Below are positions 1 to 10,272 of a stretch of 64,000 nt of DNA, piece after piece; the first letter of the stretch is position 1; every line of letters begins with the position of its first letter. The notes under the pieces are model-generated. The model ran no database searches, was not told the DNA's origin, and saw nothing but the letters and a program-made list of their open reading frames with translations. The position numbers and the translations under genes are program-made. Source of the DNA: Haemophilus influenzae (GTDB lineage: Bacteria > Pseudomonadota > Gammaproteobacteria > Enterobacterales > Pasteurellaceae); the NCBI RefSeq assembly GCF_019703545.1, contig NZ_AP018771.1, positions 496,001 to 560,000 of the forward strand, read 5' to 3'.

Positions 1-1410
1 TTTAGAAAAGAAGTGGATTTACTCGGAGAACGTGAAGTACCAGCAGACGCATACTGGGGGATTCATACATTAAGAGCGGTAGAAAATTTCAATATTTCTA
101 ACGTAACCATTTCTGACGTGCCTGAGTTTGTACGTGGTATGGTAATGGTAAAAAAAGCAACGGCTTTAGCCAATGGCGAATTAGGTGCAATTCCAAGTGA
201 TATTGCAAAAGCGATTGTAGCAGCTTGTGATGAAATCCTTACCACTGGAAAATGCTTAGATCAATTCCCATCAGATGTATATCAAGGTGGTGCAGGCACT
301 TCTGTCAATATGAATACTAATGAAGTGGTTGCTAATCTTGCCCTTGAAAAAATTGGTCATAAAAAAGGCGAATATAACGTGATTAATCCGATGGATCACG
401 TTAATGCAAGCCAATCAACCAACGATGCGTATCCTACGGGTTTCCGTATTGCAGTGTATAACAGCATCTTAAAATTGATCGATAAAATTCAATATTTACA
501 CGACAGTTTTGATAATAAAGCAAAAGAGTTTGCAAATATCTTAAAAATGGGTCGTACCCAATTGCAAGATGCGGTGCCAATGACTGTTGGTCAAGAATTC
601 AAAGCTTTCGCCGTATTACTTGAAGAAGAAGTGCGTAACTTAAAACGTACAGCAGGTTTATTACTTGAAGTAAACCTTGGTGCAACGGCAATCGGTACTG
701 GTTTAAATACGCCACAAGGCTATACAGAATTAGTTGTAAAACATCTTGCTGAAGTAACTGGATTAGCTTGTGTACCAGCAGAAAACTTAATTGAAGCAAC
801 ATCTGACTGTGGTGCTTATGTCATGGTTCACGGTGCATTAAAACGTACTGCAGTGAAACTTTCTAAAGTATGTAATGACTTGCGTTTACTTTCTTCTGGC
901 CCACGTGCAGGTTTAAAAGAAATTAATCTTCCTGAATTACAAGCGGGTTCTTCTATTATGCCAGCAAAAGTAAACCCAGTTGTTCCTGAAGTGGTGAACC
1001 AAGTATGCTTTAAAGTAATTGGTAACGATACCACTGTGACCTTCGCATCTGAAGCAGGTCAATTACAATTAAACGTAATGGAACCAGTGATTGGTCAAGC
1101 AATGTTCGAATCTATCGACATCTTAACCAATGCTTGTGTGAACTTACGCGATAAATGTGTGGATGGCATCACTGTAAACAAAGAAATTTGTGAAAACTAC
1201 GTGTTTAATTCAATTGGTATTGTGACTTACTTGAATCCATTTATCGGTCACCACAACGGCGACTTAGTGGGTAAAATCTGTGCACAAACAGGCAAAGGCG
1301 TACGTGAAGTTGTGTTAGAAAAAGGTTTATTAACAGAAGAACAATTAGATGACATTCTTTCTGTAGAAAACTTAATGAATCCAACTTACAAAGCGAAATT
1401 AAATAAATAA
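1..1410 (+). CDS. aspA: Aspartate ammonia-lyase, 5' end cut off by window
   Basis: Aspartase converts L-aspartate reversibly to fumarate and ammonia in the cytoplasm and feeds fumarate respiration. The frame is open from the first base of the window ([10 protein letters not shown]), so the true start lies just outside; the GTG at 13 is an internal Val codon. The 469 visible codons are only about three short of the usual ~472-residue enzyme. The fumarase/aspartase superfamily signature [10 protein letters not shown] lies about residue 320 and the substrate-binding [10 protein letters not shown] stretch about residue 190. It converges on rpoD and is followed by its own terminator. Confidence 0.97.
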   Translation, partial: FRKEVDLLGEREVPADAYWGIHTLRAVENFNISNVTISDVPEFVRGMVMVKKATALANGELGAIPSDIAKAIVAACDEILTTGKCLDQFPSDVYQGGAGTSVNMNTNEVVANLALEKIGHKKGEYNVINPMDHVNASQSTNDAYPTGFRIAVYNSILKLIDKIQYLHDSFDNKAKEFANILKMGRTQLQDAVPMTVGQEFKAFAVLLEEEVRNLKRTAGLLLEVNLGATAIGTGLNTPQGYTELVVKHLAEVTGLACVPAENLIEATSDCGAYVMVHGALKRTAVKLSKVCNDLRLLSSGPRAGLKEINLPELQAGSSIMPAKVNPVVPEVVNQVCFKVIGNDTTVTFASEAGQLQLNVMEPVIGQAMFESIDILTNACVNLRDKCVDGITVNKEICENYVFNSIGIVTYLNPFIGHHNGDLVGKICAQTGKGVREVVLEKGLLTEEQLDDILSVENLMNPTYKAKLNK

Positions 1411-1445
1411 TTTACGCCAAATATCAAAAAAATTTACCGCACTTT

Positions 1446-1503
1446 AATCTGTGCCTTAAAGCTGAATAAATAAACCAGCTAATTGGGGCGCAGATTTTTT
1501 TAT
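1446..1503 (+). terminator. Intrinsic terminator of aspA
   Basis: AATCTGTGCC (1446-1455) pairs with GGCGCAGATT (1487-1496) with one G-T wobble. A smaller inner AGCT/AGCT stem lies between them, and the hairpin is followed directly by a run of T. Confidence 0.8.
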
Positions 1504-1613
1504 GATTAAAATGTTTTAAATAACCAATATTTGTTGCCATTGTTAAATGTTAATGGCTTATCTAACTAAAATAGTTGAAATTTGAATGCATATTAATGCG
1601 GTGCTTTAAGTAA

Positions 1614-1650
1614 AAGGACTAAATTCTGCGGATTATAGAATTTAGTCCTT
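1614..1650 (-). terminator. Intrinsic terminator of the rpsU-dnaG-rpoD operon
   Basis: A perfect 14-bp stem, AAGGACTAAATTCT and its complement (1637-1650), encloses a 9-nt loop. It lies 58 bases beyond the rpoD stop. On the minus strand it is followed by TTTACTT, so it most likely ends the rpoD message. The 1504-1613 stretch holds nothing else I can support. Confidence 0.7.
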
Positions 1651-1707
1651 AAACAAATGTATCTGATTTTTTAAGATTAGATCGATTTTTCTCTTTTATG
1701 TTTCTCT

Positions 1708-3597
1708 CTATTCATCTAAAAAACTTCTCAGTGTTTCAGAACGGCTAGGATGACGTAATTTACGTAATGCTTTTGCTTCAATTTGACGAATACGTTCGCG
1801 TGTTACATCGAATTGTTTACCCACTTCTTCAAGTGTATGGTCGGTATTCATATCAATGCCAAAACGCATACGTAATACTTTTGCTTCACGTGGCGTCAAG
1901 CCTTCTAGCACTTCGTGAGTTGCAACTTTTAAACTTTGTGCTGTGGCAGAATCAAGAGGAAGTTCTAAGGTTGAATCTTCAATAAAATCCCCTAAATGCG
2001 AATCATCGTCATCGCCAATAGGTGTTTCCATAGAAATCGGCTCTTTTGCAATTTTCAGTACTTTACGGATTTTATCTTCTGGCATTCCCATACGTTCTGC
2101 CAATTCTTCTGGTGTTGCTTCCCGTCCCATTTCTTGTAACAACTGGCGAGAAATACGATTAAGTTTATTGATTGTTTCAATCATATGCACAGGAATACGG
2201 ATTGTACGCGCTTGATCCGCAATAGAGCGAGTGATTGCTTGACGAATCCACCAAGTAGCATATGTAGAGAATTTGTAGCCACGTCGATATTCAAATTTAT
2301 CTACCGCTTTCATTAAACCGATATTCCCTTCTTGAATTAAATCTAAGAATTGTAAACCTCGATTTGTGTATTTTTTCGCGATGGAAATTACTAAACGCAA
2401 GTTAGCTTCAACCATTTCTTTTTTAGCTCGACGTGCTTTTTGTTCGCCTCGTGCGACTGCATCGCAAATGTCACGCATTTGAGTAATGGTAAGTTTAGTA
2501 TTTTCTTCTGTTATCGCTAGATTGTTTAAGGCTTCATAAATACGATCTTCATATTTAATTAAACGTTTAGCCCAAGGTTTGCTAGATTTTAATGCTTTTG
2601 CTACCCATTCACTGTTACTGCCATTAGTGGTAATAATTTTTTCAAAATCATCCTTTGGCATTCCTGCTATATCCACTAATATTTTTTGTAGCTGACGTTC
2701 TTGGTAGCGCACACGTTTCATCATTTCTTTCATTGATAGAACGAGTAAATCAAATTGTTTTGGTACTAAACGGAATTGTTTAAAAATTTCGCCAAGTAGT
2801 GCAATTTGATCTTGGGCGCGTTTTCCAGAGCGACCGTGTTTTTCAATAACAGCAAGGGTTTTAGAGTGCTGTTCTCTTAATTGCTGAAATTTTTCGCGAG
2901 CAACTTCAGGATCAATACTGTTATCAGAGTCGCTTGAATCTGATGTAGATTCTGATTCATTGTCTTCTTCATCTTCATTGTCTTCCACATCTGCATTACT
3001 AGATTCTTCTTCATCATCTTCGTCAGAAAAATCTTCATCAAGTCCGTTGTGTTCTTCTATTTCGGCATTTGGATCAACAAAACCCGTAATTAAATCGGTC
3101 AAACGGAAATTACCTTTTTCTACATCATCATAATTTTTTAGTAATCCATTTAATGCTTCAGGATAGGCTGCGATAGAGGTTTGAACTTCATCGATCCCTC
3201 CTTCAATACGTTTTGCAATGCTAATTTCATCTTCACGAGTAAGAAGATCCACCGTTCCCATTTCGCGCATATACATGCGTACGGGATCCGTTGTTCGACC
3301 GATTTCAGATTCTACATTTGAAAGAATTTGAGTTGCTTCTTCCACTGCATCTTCATCAGGGATGGTATCACTCAACATCATATCATCGCTTTCTGGTGCT
3401 TCATCTAATACAGGGATACCAGCATCATTTTGCAACGTTTGTAGCAATTTGTCGTAATATTCAGGATCAATAGCATCTTCGGGCAATAAGTCATTGATTT
3501 CAGCAAAAGTTAAATACCCTTGTGTACGACCTAGCTCCATCAATTGCTCAATTTGTTCTGAATATTGTTCAGCCGTAGATTGTTGATTTTTTTCCAT
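1708..3597 (-). CDS. rpoD: RNA polymerase primary sigma factor (sigma-70)
   Basis: Housekeeping sigma factor that directs core RNA polymerase to -35/-10 promoters. At 629 residues it is slightly longer than the E. coli protein. Region 1.1 spans about residues 1-90 and region 1.2 about 100-135 ([11 protein letters not shown]). A very acidic non-conserved insert (about 187-226, almost only D, E, S and N) accounts for the extra length. Region 2 runs about 385-470, with the promoter-melting and -10-recognition core around [15 protein letters not shown]. Region 4.2 is a helix-turn-helix at about 587-612 ([18 protein letters not shown]). It is the last gene of the rpsU-dnaG-rpoD operon, 69 nt after dnaG. 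Confidence 0.98.
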   Translation of the reverse strand: MEKNQQSTAEQYSEQIEQLMELGRTQGYLTFAEINDLLPEDAIDPEYYDKLLQTLQNDAGIPVLDEAPESDDMMLSDTIPDEDAVEEATQILSNVESEIGRTTDPVRMYMREMGTVDLLTREDEISIAKRIEGGIDEVQTSIAAYPEALNGLLKNYDDVEKGNFRLTDLITGFVDPNAEIEEHNGLDEDFSDEDDEEESSNADVEDNEDEEDNESESTSDSSDSDNSIDPEVAREKFQQLREQHSKTLAVIEKHGRSGKRAQDQIALLGEIFKQFRLVPKQFDLLVLSMKEMMKRVRYQERQLQKILVDIAGMPKDDFEKIITTNGSNSEWVAKALKSSKPWAKRLIKYEDRIYEALNNLAITEENTKLTITQMRDICDAVARGEQKARRAKKEMVEANLRLVISIAKKYTNRGLQFLDLIQEGNIGLMKAVDKFEYRRGYKFSTYATWWIRQAITRSIADQARTIRIPVHMIETINKLNRISRQLLQEMGREATPEELAERMGMPEDKIRKVLKIAKEPISMETPIGDDDDSHLGDFIEDSTLELPLDSATAQSLKVATHEVLEGLTPREAKVLRMRFGIDMNTDHTLEEVGKQFDVTRERIRQIEAKALRKLRHPSRSETLRSFLDE

Positions 3598-3666
3598 TTT
3601 TATACTCGTTTTGCTTGATGTGATTGAGAAGATAAGATTTTTTATGAACTTGAGATTCTACCATTG

Positions 3667-5448
3667 TTATAGCGGATTCACTAACTGTTTTTTCTGCTGT
3701 TCTTTACCAGCTAAAAGATGTACAAGTACCGTTTTTTCTTCATTAGTGAGACCCTCTGTTCGTTCTTTAGCAATAAGTATTTCAATATCGCGCTCAATAG
3801 CTTGAATATTTAAGCGACGGTAATTTTGAGAAAATGCGTTGATTATGTCGGATTCGTCCAATAAATGATCCCAAGTTGCCAGTATTTCAAGGGGATTACT
3901 GTAAGATGTATTGCGGAAGTATTCCAAAATTTGCCCCGTAGTAATGCCCTCTCGTTGGCGACAAAGTGCGGTCAATTTTTCCAGAATTTCAAACCCTGCT
4001 TCCGCACGTAATGCTTGCACGCCGCTTTCAGACATACGTTTTACTAACTCAGGATTTTGCAGAAGCAATGAAATGACCATTCTCATCGGTGTCTTCTTGA
4101 TCTTATTATGAGTGACTTTTTGTTGTGTATTGGCTTGTTCTAATTTTTTGGGAATAAGATTTTCCAGCTGAGTTTGATCAAAAATCCCAAGTTTTTGAGC
4201 AAGCATATTGCGTAGCGATAAGCGAAGCATTTCTCCTGGAATTTGGTGAATTAACGGCGCAGCTAGCGCAACTAATTTTCCGCGCCCTTCTTTGCTAGAA
4301 AAATCAACTTGTGGGCTTAAGTGAGCAAACATAAACTCGCTTAAAGATTGCGCACTTTCGATGTATTCTTCAAATTTTTCTTTGCCGTATTGACGAATGT
4401 AAGTATCAGGATCTTCTCCATCTGGCAAGAAAATAAATTTGAGTTGTCTGCCATCTTCTAAATAGGGCAACGCATTTTCTAATGCACGCCACGCTGCATC
4501 ACGCCCTGCACGGTCACCATCGTAACAACAAACAACCTGTTCGGTCGAACGAAAAATAAGTTGAATTTGTTCTGATGTCGTGGACGTACCTAAAGAAGCG
4601 ACCGCATAATCCACGCCAAATTGTGCTAATGCCACTACATCCATATAACCTTCAACAACAAGTAATTGTTTGGGTTCATCGTTGGTTTGCAAGGCTTCAT
4701 ACAAACCATAAAGTTCCTTACCTTTATGATAAGTAATGGTTTCTGGCGAATTCAGATATTTCGGTTTTTCATCTGTTAATACACGCCCACCAAAAGCCAC
4801 TGTGCGACCACGTTTATCACGAATCGGAAACATGATGCGATTTCGGAATTTATCGTAAATATTGCCACGATCATTTCGAGAAAGCATGCCTAATTCAATG
4901 AGTTTTTGTTGTTCTTCACGATTAACACCAAATTTACGCAGTACAGTATCCATTGCATTCGGCACAAACCCAATTTGGAAACGCTCAATAATTTCAGCTG
5001 AAAGCCCACGTTGTTGTAAATATTCTTGTGCTTGAGAATTTAATGGCAATTGGTTTTGATAAAACGTGGCAATCTCTTGCATTAATTCATAGAGATTTCG
5101 TTTGGTTTGGTAATTAGCTTGAGGTTTTCCGCTGTGATTAGCACGTTTTTCGTAAGGTATTTCAAGCCCTGCCATAGCTGCAAGTTCTTCAATGGCTTCG
5201 ACAAATTCAAGTTTGTCATAGTCCATTAAAAAGGAAATCGCATTACCATGTGCGCCACAACCAAAGCAATGATAAAACTGTTTCTTTTGGCTAACTGTGA
5301 AGGATGGTGTTTTTTCGTGATGGAAAGGGCAGCAGGCTTGATAATCGCGGCCAGCTTTTTTTAGTTTTACGCGGGTGTTAATCACATCGACAATATCGGA
5401 CTTTGTCAGCAAATCATCAATAAAGGGGCGAGGAATAGAACCTTTCAT
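3667..5448 (-). CDS. dnaG: DNA primase
   Basis: Synthesises RNA primers for Okazaki fragments and works with the replicative helicase DnaB. The 593-residue protein has the N-terminal CHC2 zinc finger (C40, H43, C61, C64 with the usual spacing). A central TOPRIM catalytic domain follows from about residue 260 (VVEGYMDVVALAQ, then the acidic CYDGDRAGRDA). A C-terminal helicase-binding domain ends with leucine-rich helices. It sits between rpsU and rpoD; a strong hairpin separates it from rpsU, as in E. coli, where that terminator keeps primase expression low. Confidence 0.98.
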   Translation of the reverse strand: MKGSIPRPFIDDLLTKSDIVDVINTRVKLKKAGRDYQACCPFHHEKTPSFTVSQKKQFYHCFGCGAHGNAISFLMDYDKLEFVEAIEELAAMAGLEIPYEKRANHSGKPQANYQTKRNLYELMQEIATFYQNQLPLNSQAQEYLQQRGLSAEIIERFQIGFVPNAMDTVLRKFGVNREEQQKLIELGMLSRNDRGNIYDKFRNRIMFPIRDKRGRTVAFGGRVLTDEKPKYLNSPETITYHKGKELYGLYEALQTNDEPKQLLVVEGYMDVVALAQFGVDYAVASLGTSTTSEQIQLIFRSTEQVVCCYDGDRAGRDAAWRALENALPYLEDGRQLKFIFLPDGEDPDTYIRQYGKEKFEEYIESAQSLSEFMFAHLSPQVDFSSKEGRGKLVALAAPLIHQIPGEMLRLSLRNMLAQKLGIFDQTQLENLIPKKLEQANTQQKVTHNKIKKTPMRMVISLLLQNPELVKRMSESGVQALRAEAGFEILEKLTALCRQREGITTGQILEYFRNTSYSNPLEILATWDHLLDESDIINAFSQNYRRLNIQAIERDIEILIAKERTEGLTNEEKTVLVHLLAGKEQQKKQLVNPL

Positions 5449-5521
5449 TGTCGAGCCTCCGTGATCGTGGTGTGAAAGTGCGGTCGTTTTTGGCGTAGAT
5501 TTTTGTTGTGCTTAAAGTAAC

Positions 5522-5552
5522 AAAACCGTGAGTCCAAAGGATTCACGGTTTG
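5522..5552 (-). terminator. rpsU-dnaG intercistronic terminator/attenuator
   Basis: A 13-bp stem (AAACCGTGAGTCC at 5523-5535 with GGATTCACGGTTT at 5539-5551, one G-T pair) encloses a 3-nt loop. On the minus strand it is followed by TGTTACTTT, a weak U tract. The position matches the known partial terminator between rpsU and dnaG in enterobacteria, which lowers primase relative to S21. Confidence 0.75.
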
Positions 5553-5581
5553 TCTTAACTCGAGTCAGAAAATACTATAAA

Positions 5582-5797
5582 TTAGTATAAACGGGTATTG
5601 CGCGCGTTTTCGCGAGCGTTGCGTTTTGCGTGACGTTTTGCAAGTGTTGCATTTTCACGTTTACGAATTGTAGTTGGTTTTTCGTAAAATTCGCGAGCGC
5701 GTACTTCAGCTAAGATTCCCGCTTTTTCGCAAGAGCGTTTGAAACGACGTAAAGCTACGTCAAATGATTCGTTTTCACGTACTTTAATTACAGGCAT
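5582..5797 (-). CDS. rpsU: 30S ribosomal protein S21
   Basis: The 71-residue, strongly basic small-subunit protein S21 starts [10 protein letters not shown] and ends in the arginine-rich tail typical of the family. S21 lies near the mRNA exit and helps initiation. It is the first gene of the rpsU-dnaG-rpoD operon; the promoter must lie in the AT-rich 5800-5900 region, divergent from tsaD. Confidence 0.98.
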   Translation of the reverse strand: MPVIKVRENESFDVALRRFKRSCEKAGILAEVRAREFYEKPTTIRKRENATLAKRHAKRNARENARNTRLY

Positions 5798-6028
5798 AAG
5801 CCAATCACCTCAATGAGTTTAATTTAATTGCAATTTAAAATTTTATTTTTGCCAAAGCACCTGTGTGTAAATGACAAATTTAATAAAGGACGCAATTCTA
5901 ATCTATTTTTAGGGAAAAAGTAAAGGATAGAATGCCAATTCACCTTAATATTTGTGGTTTCAACTGGTTAAAACCGCTTAAACAGGGTAAAATCGTGCAA
6001 CATTTTAGGTAATAAATTAAGAAAATCA

Positions 6029-7057
6029 ATGAAAATCTTAGGCATTGAAACTTCCTGTGATGAAACGGGCGTGGCGATTTATGATGAAGAAAAAGGGTTA
6101 ATTGCTAATCAACTTTATACTCAAATTGCCCTGCATGCAGATTATGGTGGTGTGGTTCCTGAATTAGCATCACGTGATCATATTCGGAAAACAGCGCCTC
6201 TTATTAAAGCGGCATTAGAGGAAGCCAATTTAACCGCGAGCGATATTGATGGTATTGCTTATACGAGTGGCCCTGGGCTTGTTGGCGCATTGCTTGTTGG
6301 TGCTACGATTGCACGTTCTTTAGCCTATGCTTGGAATGTTCCTGCGATTGGTGTTCATCATATGGAAGGGCATTTACTTGCGCCAATGCTTGATGAAAAT
6401 TCACCGCACTTTCCTTTTATTGCTTTGTTGGTATCGGGTGGCCACACTCAATTAGTGCGTGTCGATGGTGTAGGAAAATATGAAGTGATTGGCGAATCTA
6501 TTGATGATGCTGCTGGCGAAGCCTTTGATAAAACAGCAAAATTACTTGGACTAGATTATCCAGGTGGCGCGGCACTTTCTCGTTTAGCGGAAAAAGGCAC
6601 GCCAAATCGCTTTATATTTCCACGTCCAATGACAGATCGTGCAGGTCTTGATTTTAGTTTTTCTGGTTTAAAAACATTTGCCGCGAATACAGTTAATCAA
6701 GCGATTAAAAACGAGGGCGAACTGACAGAACAAACTAAAGCGGATGTTGCTTATGCTTTCCAAGATGCGGTGGTGGATACTCTTGCCATTAAATGTAAGC
6801 GTGCATTGAAAGAAACAGGCTATAAACGTTTAGTGATTGCGGGAGGGGTGAGCGCAAATAAAAAACTCCGAGAAACGCTTGCGCACTTAATGCAAAATTT
6901 AGGTGGCGAAGTGTTTTATCCTCAACCTCAATTTTGTACAGATAATGGCGCAATGATTGCTTACACAGGTTTTTTACGTTTAAAACAAGGTCAGCATAGC
7001 GATCTGGCTATTGATGTTAAACCTCGTTGGGCAATGGCGGAATTACCGGCAATTTAG
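6029..7057 (+). CDS. tsaD: tRNA N6-threonylcarbamoyladenosine transferase catalytic subunit
   Basis: TsaD (formerly Gcp/YgjD) transfers the threonylcarbamoyl group to A37 of ANN-decoding tRNAs, acting with TsaB and TsaE. The 342-residue length is normal. The metal-binding HMEGH motif is at residues 111-115, the N-terminal ASKHA nucleotide-binding start is [13 protein letters not shown], and GGVSAN near residue 273 forms the second phosphate loop. It is divergent from rpsU, the classical position next to the macromolecular synthesis operon, and its stop is 8 nt before tdk. Confidence 0.97.
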   Translation: MKILGIETSCDETGVAIYDEEKGLIANQLYTQIALHADYGGVVPELASRDHIRKTAPLIKAALEEANLTASDIDGIAYTSGPGLVGALLVGATIARSLAYAWNVPAIGVHHMEGHLLAPMLDENSPHFPFIALLVSGGHTQLVRVDGVGKYEVIGESIDDAAGEAFDKTAKLLGLDYPGGAALSRLAEKGTPNRFIFPRPMTDRAGLDFSFSGLKTFAANTVNQAIKNEGELTEQTKADVAYAFQDAVVDTLAIKCKRALKETGYKRLVIAGGVSANKKLRETLAHLMQNLGGEVFYPQPQFCTDNGAMIAYTGFLRLKQGQHSDLAIDVKPRWAMAELPAI

Positions 7058-7065
7058 GAGAAAAA

Positions 7066-7647
7066 ATGGCGAAACTCTACTTCTATTACTCCACAATGAA
7101 CGCTGGAAAATCAACGACGTTGCTACAATCTTCCTATAACTATCGTGAGCGTGATATGAACACATTAGTTTACACGGCTGCGATTGATGATCGTTTTGGC
7201 GTGGGGAAAGTTACATCGCGTATTGGCATTTCGCAAGATGCCTTTTTATTTCGCTCGGAAACCAATTTGTTTGATGAAATCGATGAACACTTAAAAAAAG
7301 AAAAAGTGCATTGCGTGCTGGTGGATGAAGCTCAATTTCTTAGCAAACAACAAGTTTACCAGTTGAGTGATGTTGTTGATAAACTCAAAATCCCTGTGCT
7401 TTGTTATGGCTTGCGTACAGATTTCCAAGCGGAACTTTTTGAAGGAAGTAAATATTTACTGGCTTGGGCGGATCAACTCGAAGAATTAAAAACAATTTGT
7501 TATTGTGGCCGCAAGGCTAATTTTGTTTTGCGTTTAAATGATCAGGGCGAGGTCATTAAAGAAGGCGCACAAATTCAAATTGGAGGCAATGATTCTTATC
7601 TTTCTGTTTGCCGTTTACACTATAAAGAAAAGTGCGGTCAAATTTAA
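7066..7647 (+). CDS. tdk: Thymidine kinase
   Basis: Phosphorylates thymidine to dTMP in the salvage pathway. The ATG at 7066 is preferred over the upstream in-frame ATG (7027), which lies inside tsaD. AGGAG sits 5 nt before 7066, and the protein then starts [17 protein letters not shown] with the P-loop at residues 9-16. The 193 residues match type II thymidine kinases. The catalytic DEAQF motif and the C-terminal zinc-ribbon cysteines (CYCG and CRLHYKEKC) are present. Probably cotranscribed with tsaD. Confidence 0.96.
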   Translation: MAKLYFYYSTMNAGKSTTLLQSSYNYRERDMNTLVYTAAIDDRFGVGKVTSRIGISQDAFLFRSETNLFDEIDEHLKKEKVHCVLVDEAQFLSKQQVYQLSDVVDKLKIPVLCYGLRTDFQAELFEGSKYLLAWADQLEELKTICYCGRKANFVLRLNDQGEVIKEGAQIQIGGNDSYLSVCRLHYKEKCGQI

Positions 7648-7683
7648 ATTAGTTTTTAAACACAACATTATAAGGACAATTTT

Positions 7684-8904
7684 ATGCTAAAAAACAAAAC
7701 TTTTGGGAGTGCGCTGATTATTGCAGGCACAACCATTGGAGCAGGTATGCTTGCTATGCCGCTTACATCAGCGGGCATGGGCTTTGGTTATACCGTGTTA
7801 TTGCTCGTTGGCTTGTGGGCTTTGTTGGTTTACAGTGGATTGTTGTTTGTAGAAGTGTATCAAACAGCGGAGCAGTTGGATGATGGTGTCGCCACGCTCG
7901 CTGAAAAATATTTTGGGGTTCCTGGACGAATTTTAGCCACGTTGAGTTTGTTAGTTTTACTTTATGCACTTTCAGCCGCTTATATTACTGGTGGTGGATC
8001 TTTACTTTCAGGCTTGCCAACGGCTTTTGGAATGGACGCAATCTCACTTAAAACTGCAATTATTATTTTTACGGTGGTATTAGGTTCTTTTGTCGTTGTA
8101 GGAACGAAAGGCGTGGATGGCTTAACTCGCGTGTTATTTATTGGTAAGTTAGTCGCCTTTGCTTTTGTACTGTTTATGATGCTTCCAAAAGTAGCAACAG
8201 ATAATTTAATGGCATTGCCTTTGGATTATGCTTTTGTGGTTTCTGCGGCACCAATATTTTTTACTTCTTTCGGTTTCCACGTTATTATGGCGAGTGTGAA
8301 TAGCTACTTAGGTGGAAGTGTTGATAAATTTCGTCGTGCCATTTTGATTGGTACTGCGATTCCATTAGCTGCTTACCTTGTATGGCAGTTAGCAACTCAT
8401 GGTGTATTAAGTCAAAGTGAATTTGTGCGTATTTTACAAGCTGACCCAACGCTAAATGGCTTAGTGAATGCAACACGTGAAATCACAGGTTCTCATTTTA
8501 TGGGAGAGGTTGTGCGTGCGTTTTCATCACTTGCACTGATCACTTCTTTCTTAGGCGTAATGCTTGGTGTATTTGAAGGCTTAGGTGATTTATTCAAGCG
8601 TTATCATTTGCCAAATAATCGCTTTGTTTTAACTGTAGTCGCATTTTTACCGCCACTTGTATTTGCATTGTTTTATCCTGAAGGATTTATTACAGCATTA
8701 AGTTACGCAGGTTTATTGTGTGCGTTCTATTGCTTAATTTTACCAATTGGCTTGGCATGGCGTACACGTATTGAAAATCCAACATTGCCATATCGTGTTT
8801 CTGGCGGTAATTTCGCTTTGGTGTTTGCGTTATTAATTGGCGTCGTGATTATGCTCATTCCATTTTTAATTCAATGGGGATATTTACCAGTGGTGGCGGG
8901 GTAA
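7684..8904 (+). CDS. tyrP: Tyrosine-specific permease, copy 2
   Basis: A 406-residue, 11-helix inner-membrane transporter of the hydroxy/aromatic amino acid permease family (TyrP/Mtr/TnaB). The first helix carries GTTIGAGMLAMPLTSAG, nearly identical to the start of the second copy at 56.1-57.3 kb. H. influenzae is known to carry two TyrP paralogues. Tyrosine specificity is inferred from the closest named relatives; tryptophan cannot be excluded from sequence. The RBS AAGGACA precedes the ATG. It lies 36 nt after tdk and may be read through from it. Confidence 0.9.
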   Translation: MLKNKTFGSALIIAGTTIGAGMLAMPLTSAGMGFGYTVLLLVGLWALLVYSGLLFVEVYQTAEQLDDGVATLAEKYFGVPGRILATLSLLVLLYALSAAYITGGGSLLSGLPTAFGMDAISLKTAIIIFTVVLGSFVVVGTKGVDGLTRVLFIGKLVAFAFVLFMMLPKVATDNLMALPLDYAFVVSAAPIFFTSFGFHVIMASVNSYLGGSVDKFRRAILIGTAIPLAAYLVWQLATHGVLSQSEFVRILQADPTLNGLVNATREITGSHFMGEVVRAFSSLALITSFLGVMLGVFEGLGDLFKRYHLPNNRFVLTVVAFLPPLVFALFYPEGFITALSYAGLLCAFYCLILPIGLAWRTRIENPTLPYRVSGGNFALVFALLIGVVIMLIPFLIQWGYLPVVAG

Positions 8905-8936
8905 TATTTGATTTTTCCCTAGAGAAAACACTTTTC

Positions 8937-9030
8937 TTCCTCTGTTTGCAGGGGAGCTGCGAAGGTTGAGGGGAGATATAGAAAGCCCCCTTCCGCCCTT
9001 CGGGCACCTTCCCCCACAAGTAGGGGAAGG
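8937..9030. repeat. GC-rich multi-hairpin intergenic repeat, copy 1
   Basis: A GC-rich, strongly structured stretch in an AT-rich genome. It carries GGGGAGCTG, then TGAGGGG, then AGCCCCCTTCCGCCCTTC, GGGCA and CTTCCCCC...AGGGGAAGG. The same ordered blocks recur at 24791-24898 between rpoB and rpoC. It contains at least two hairpins (GCCC-TT-CGGGC and CTTCCCC...GGGGAAG) and a long-range GGGG/CCCC pairing. It resembles REP-like elements that spread between genes. It lies between the convergent tyrP and ferredoxin genes and may also act as a terminator. Confidence 0.7.
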
Positions 9031-9041
9031 GAAGTTATTTT

Positions 9042-9335
<294 letters not shown>

Positions 9336-9343
9336 TTATAGCC

Positions 9344-9383
9344 GACAAAAACTTGATTGACAAAAACTTGATTGACAAAAACT
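9344..9383. repeat. 15-bp tandem repeat in the ferredoxin/rna promoter region
   Basis: GACAAAAACTTGATT occurs twice in perfect tandem (9344-9358, 9359-9373), followed by a partial third unit GACAAAAACT (9374-9383). It ends 11 bases before the rna start and lies in the divergent promoter gap. Confidence 0.9.
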
Positions 9384-9394
9384 AAACAAAATTT

Positions 9395-10177
9395 ATGAAA
9401 AAACTTACTTCCATTCTTTCTCTTATTGTTCTCGTTATATTAGCAATTTGGCAATATTTTACCGATACAACCAAAACTAAACATCAATCATCTTCTCCCG
9501 TAATTGAGCAGGCGAAGCAAACAAAAGTATCTGAGCCTAAATTTGAGCCTAAATTTGAGACAAAGCGGACGGATATTGAAAAAAGTGCGGTAAAAAATCC
9601 AGATGTTTTTGCAAACTATGATGTGATTATGCGCAATGATCATATTGGGCAAAATGCAAAGGCACCGGTCGATTATTATATGTTGGCATTATCTTGGTCG
9701 CCTGGATTTTGTGATATTCAGCGTGAAAAATATGGCGATCAGTTGCCTTATTCCTCTCAATATCAATGTGGAAATAACCGCACTTTTGGTTGGGTTGTAC
9801 ATGGGCTATGGCCTCAAAATGCAAATGCTCGCACTGTTTCAGATCATCCTCGTTTTTGCAAAGGCGATTTACCCGCCTTGCCAAAAGGTTTATTAGCACA
9901 ATATTTGGCGATTTCTCCGGGCGAGAAATTATTGCAAGGCGAATGGGAAAAACACGGTAGTTGCGCCTTTGATTCTGCCCAGCAATATTTTGCTAAGGAG
10001 CAGGAATTATTTAACGCATTAAAATTACCGAATCAAAAATTAAGTAGAGATGAACTTTTTGGTTGGATGAAGCAACATAATCCACAATTAAAAAATGCGT
10101 ATTTGAGGGCTAGTCGAAATGAATTATTTATTTGTTATGATAAAAAATGGCAGGTAATGAATTGCCAAAGCAAATAA
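9395..10177 (+). CDS. rna: Ribonuclease I (RNase T2 family)
   Basis: Broad-specificity periplasmic or membrane-anchored endoribonuclease of the T2 family, 260 residues. Both conserved active-site blocks are present: WVVHGLWPQN (CAS I) and WEKHGSCAF (CAS II), each with a catalytic His. The N-terminus (KKLTSILSLIVLVILAIWQ) is a hydrophobic signal or anchor. A Lys/Glu-rich linker includes a 12-bp duplication (9533-9556) encoding EPKFEPKF. It ends shortly before the pgk promoter. Confidence 0.92.
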   Translation: MKKLTSILSLIVLVILAIWQYFTDTTKTKHQSSSPVIEQAKQTKVSEPKFEPKFETKRTDIEKSAVKNPDVFANYDVIMRNDHIGQNAKAPVDYYMLALSWSPGFCDIQREKYGDQLPYSSQYQCGNNRTFGWVVHGLWPQNANARTVSDHPRFCKGDLPALPKGLLAQYLAISPGEKLLQGEWEKHGSCAFDSAQQYFAKEQELFNALKLPNQKLSRDELFGWMKQHNPQLKNAYLRASRNELFICYDKKWQVMNCQSK

Positions 10178-10198
10178 GAATTTCTTTGATCTAAATCG

Positions 10199-10226
10199 TT
10201 ACAACCTAGCACGAAGTAGGTATAAT
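10199..10226 (+). promoter_or_regulatory. Predicted sigma-70 promoter of pgk-fbaA
   Basis: TTACAA (10199-10204), a 16-bp spacer and a perfect TATAAT (10221-10226) lie 47 bases upstream of the pgk start codon. Confidence 0.7.
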
Positions 10227-10272
10227 ACGAAAAGTTTTCAATTTTAATTTTAACTTAACAAGAGGATAGATT

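Noticed and set aside
13-15. GTG at 13 as the aspA start
   Set aside because: The preceding codons FRKE continue the known aspartase N-terminus, so this is an internal valine.
9344-9383. Short direct repeats as a CRISPR array
   Set aside because: Units are directly adjacent, 15 bp, with no spacers and no cas genes nearby.
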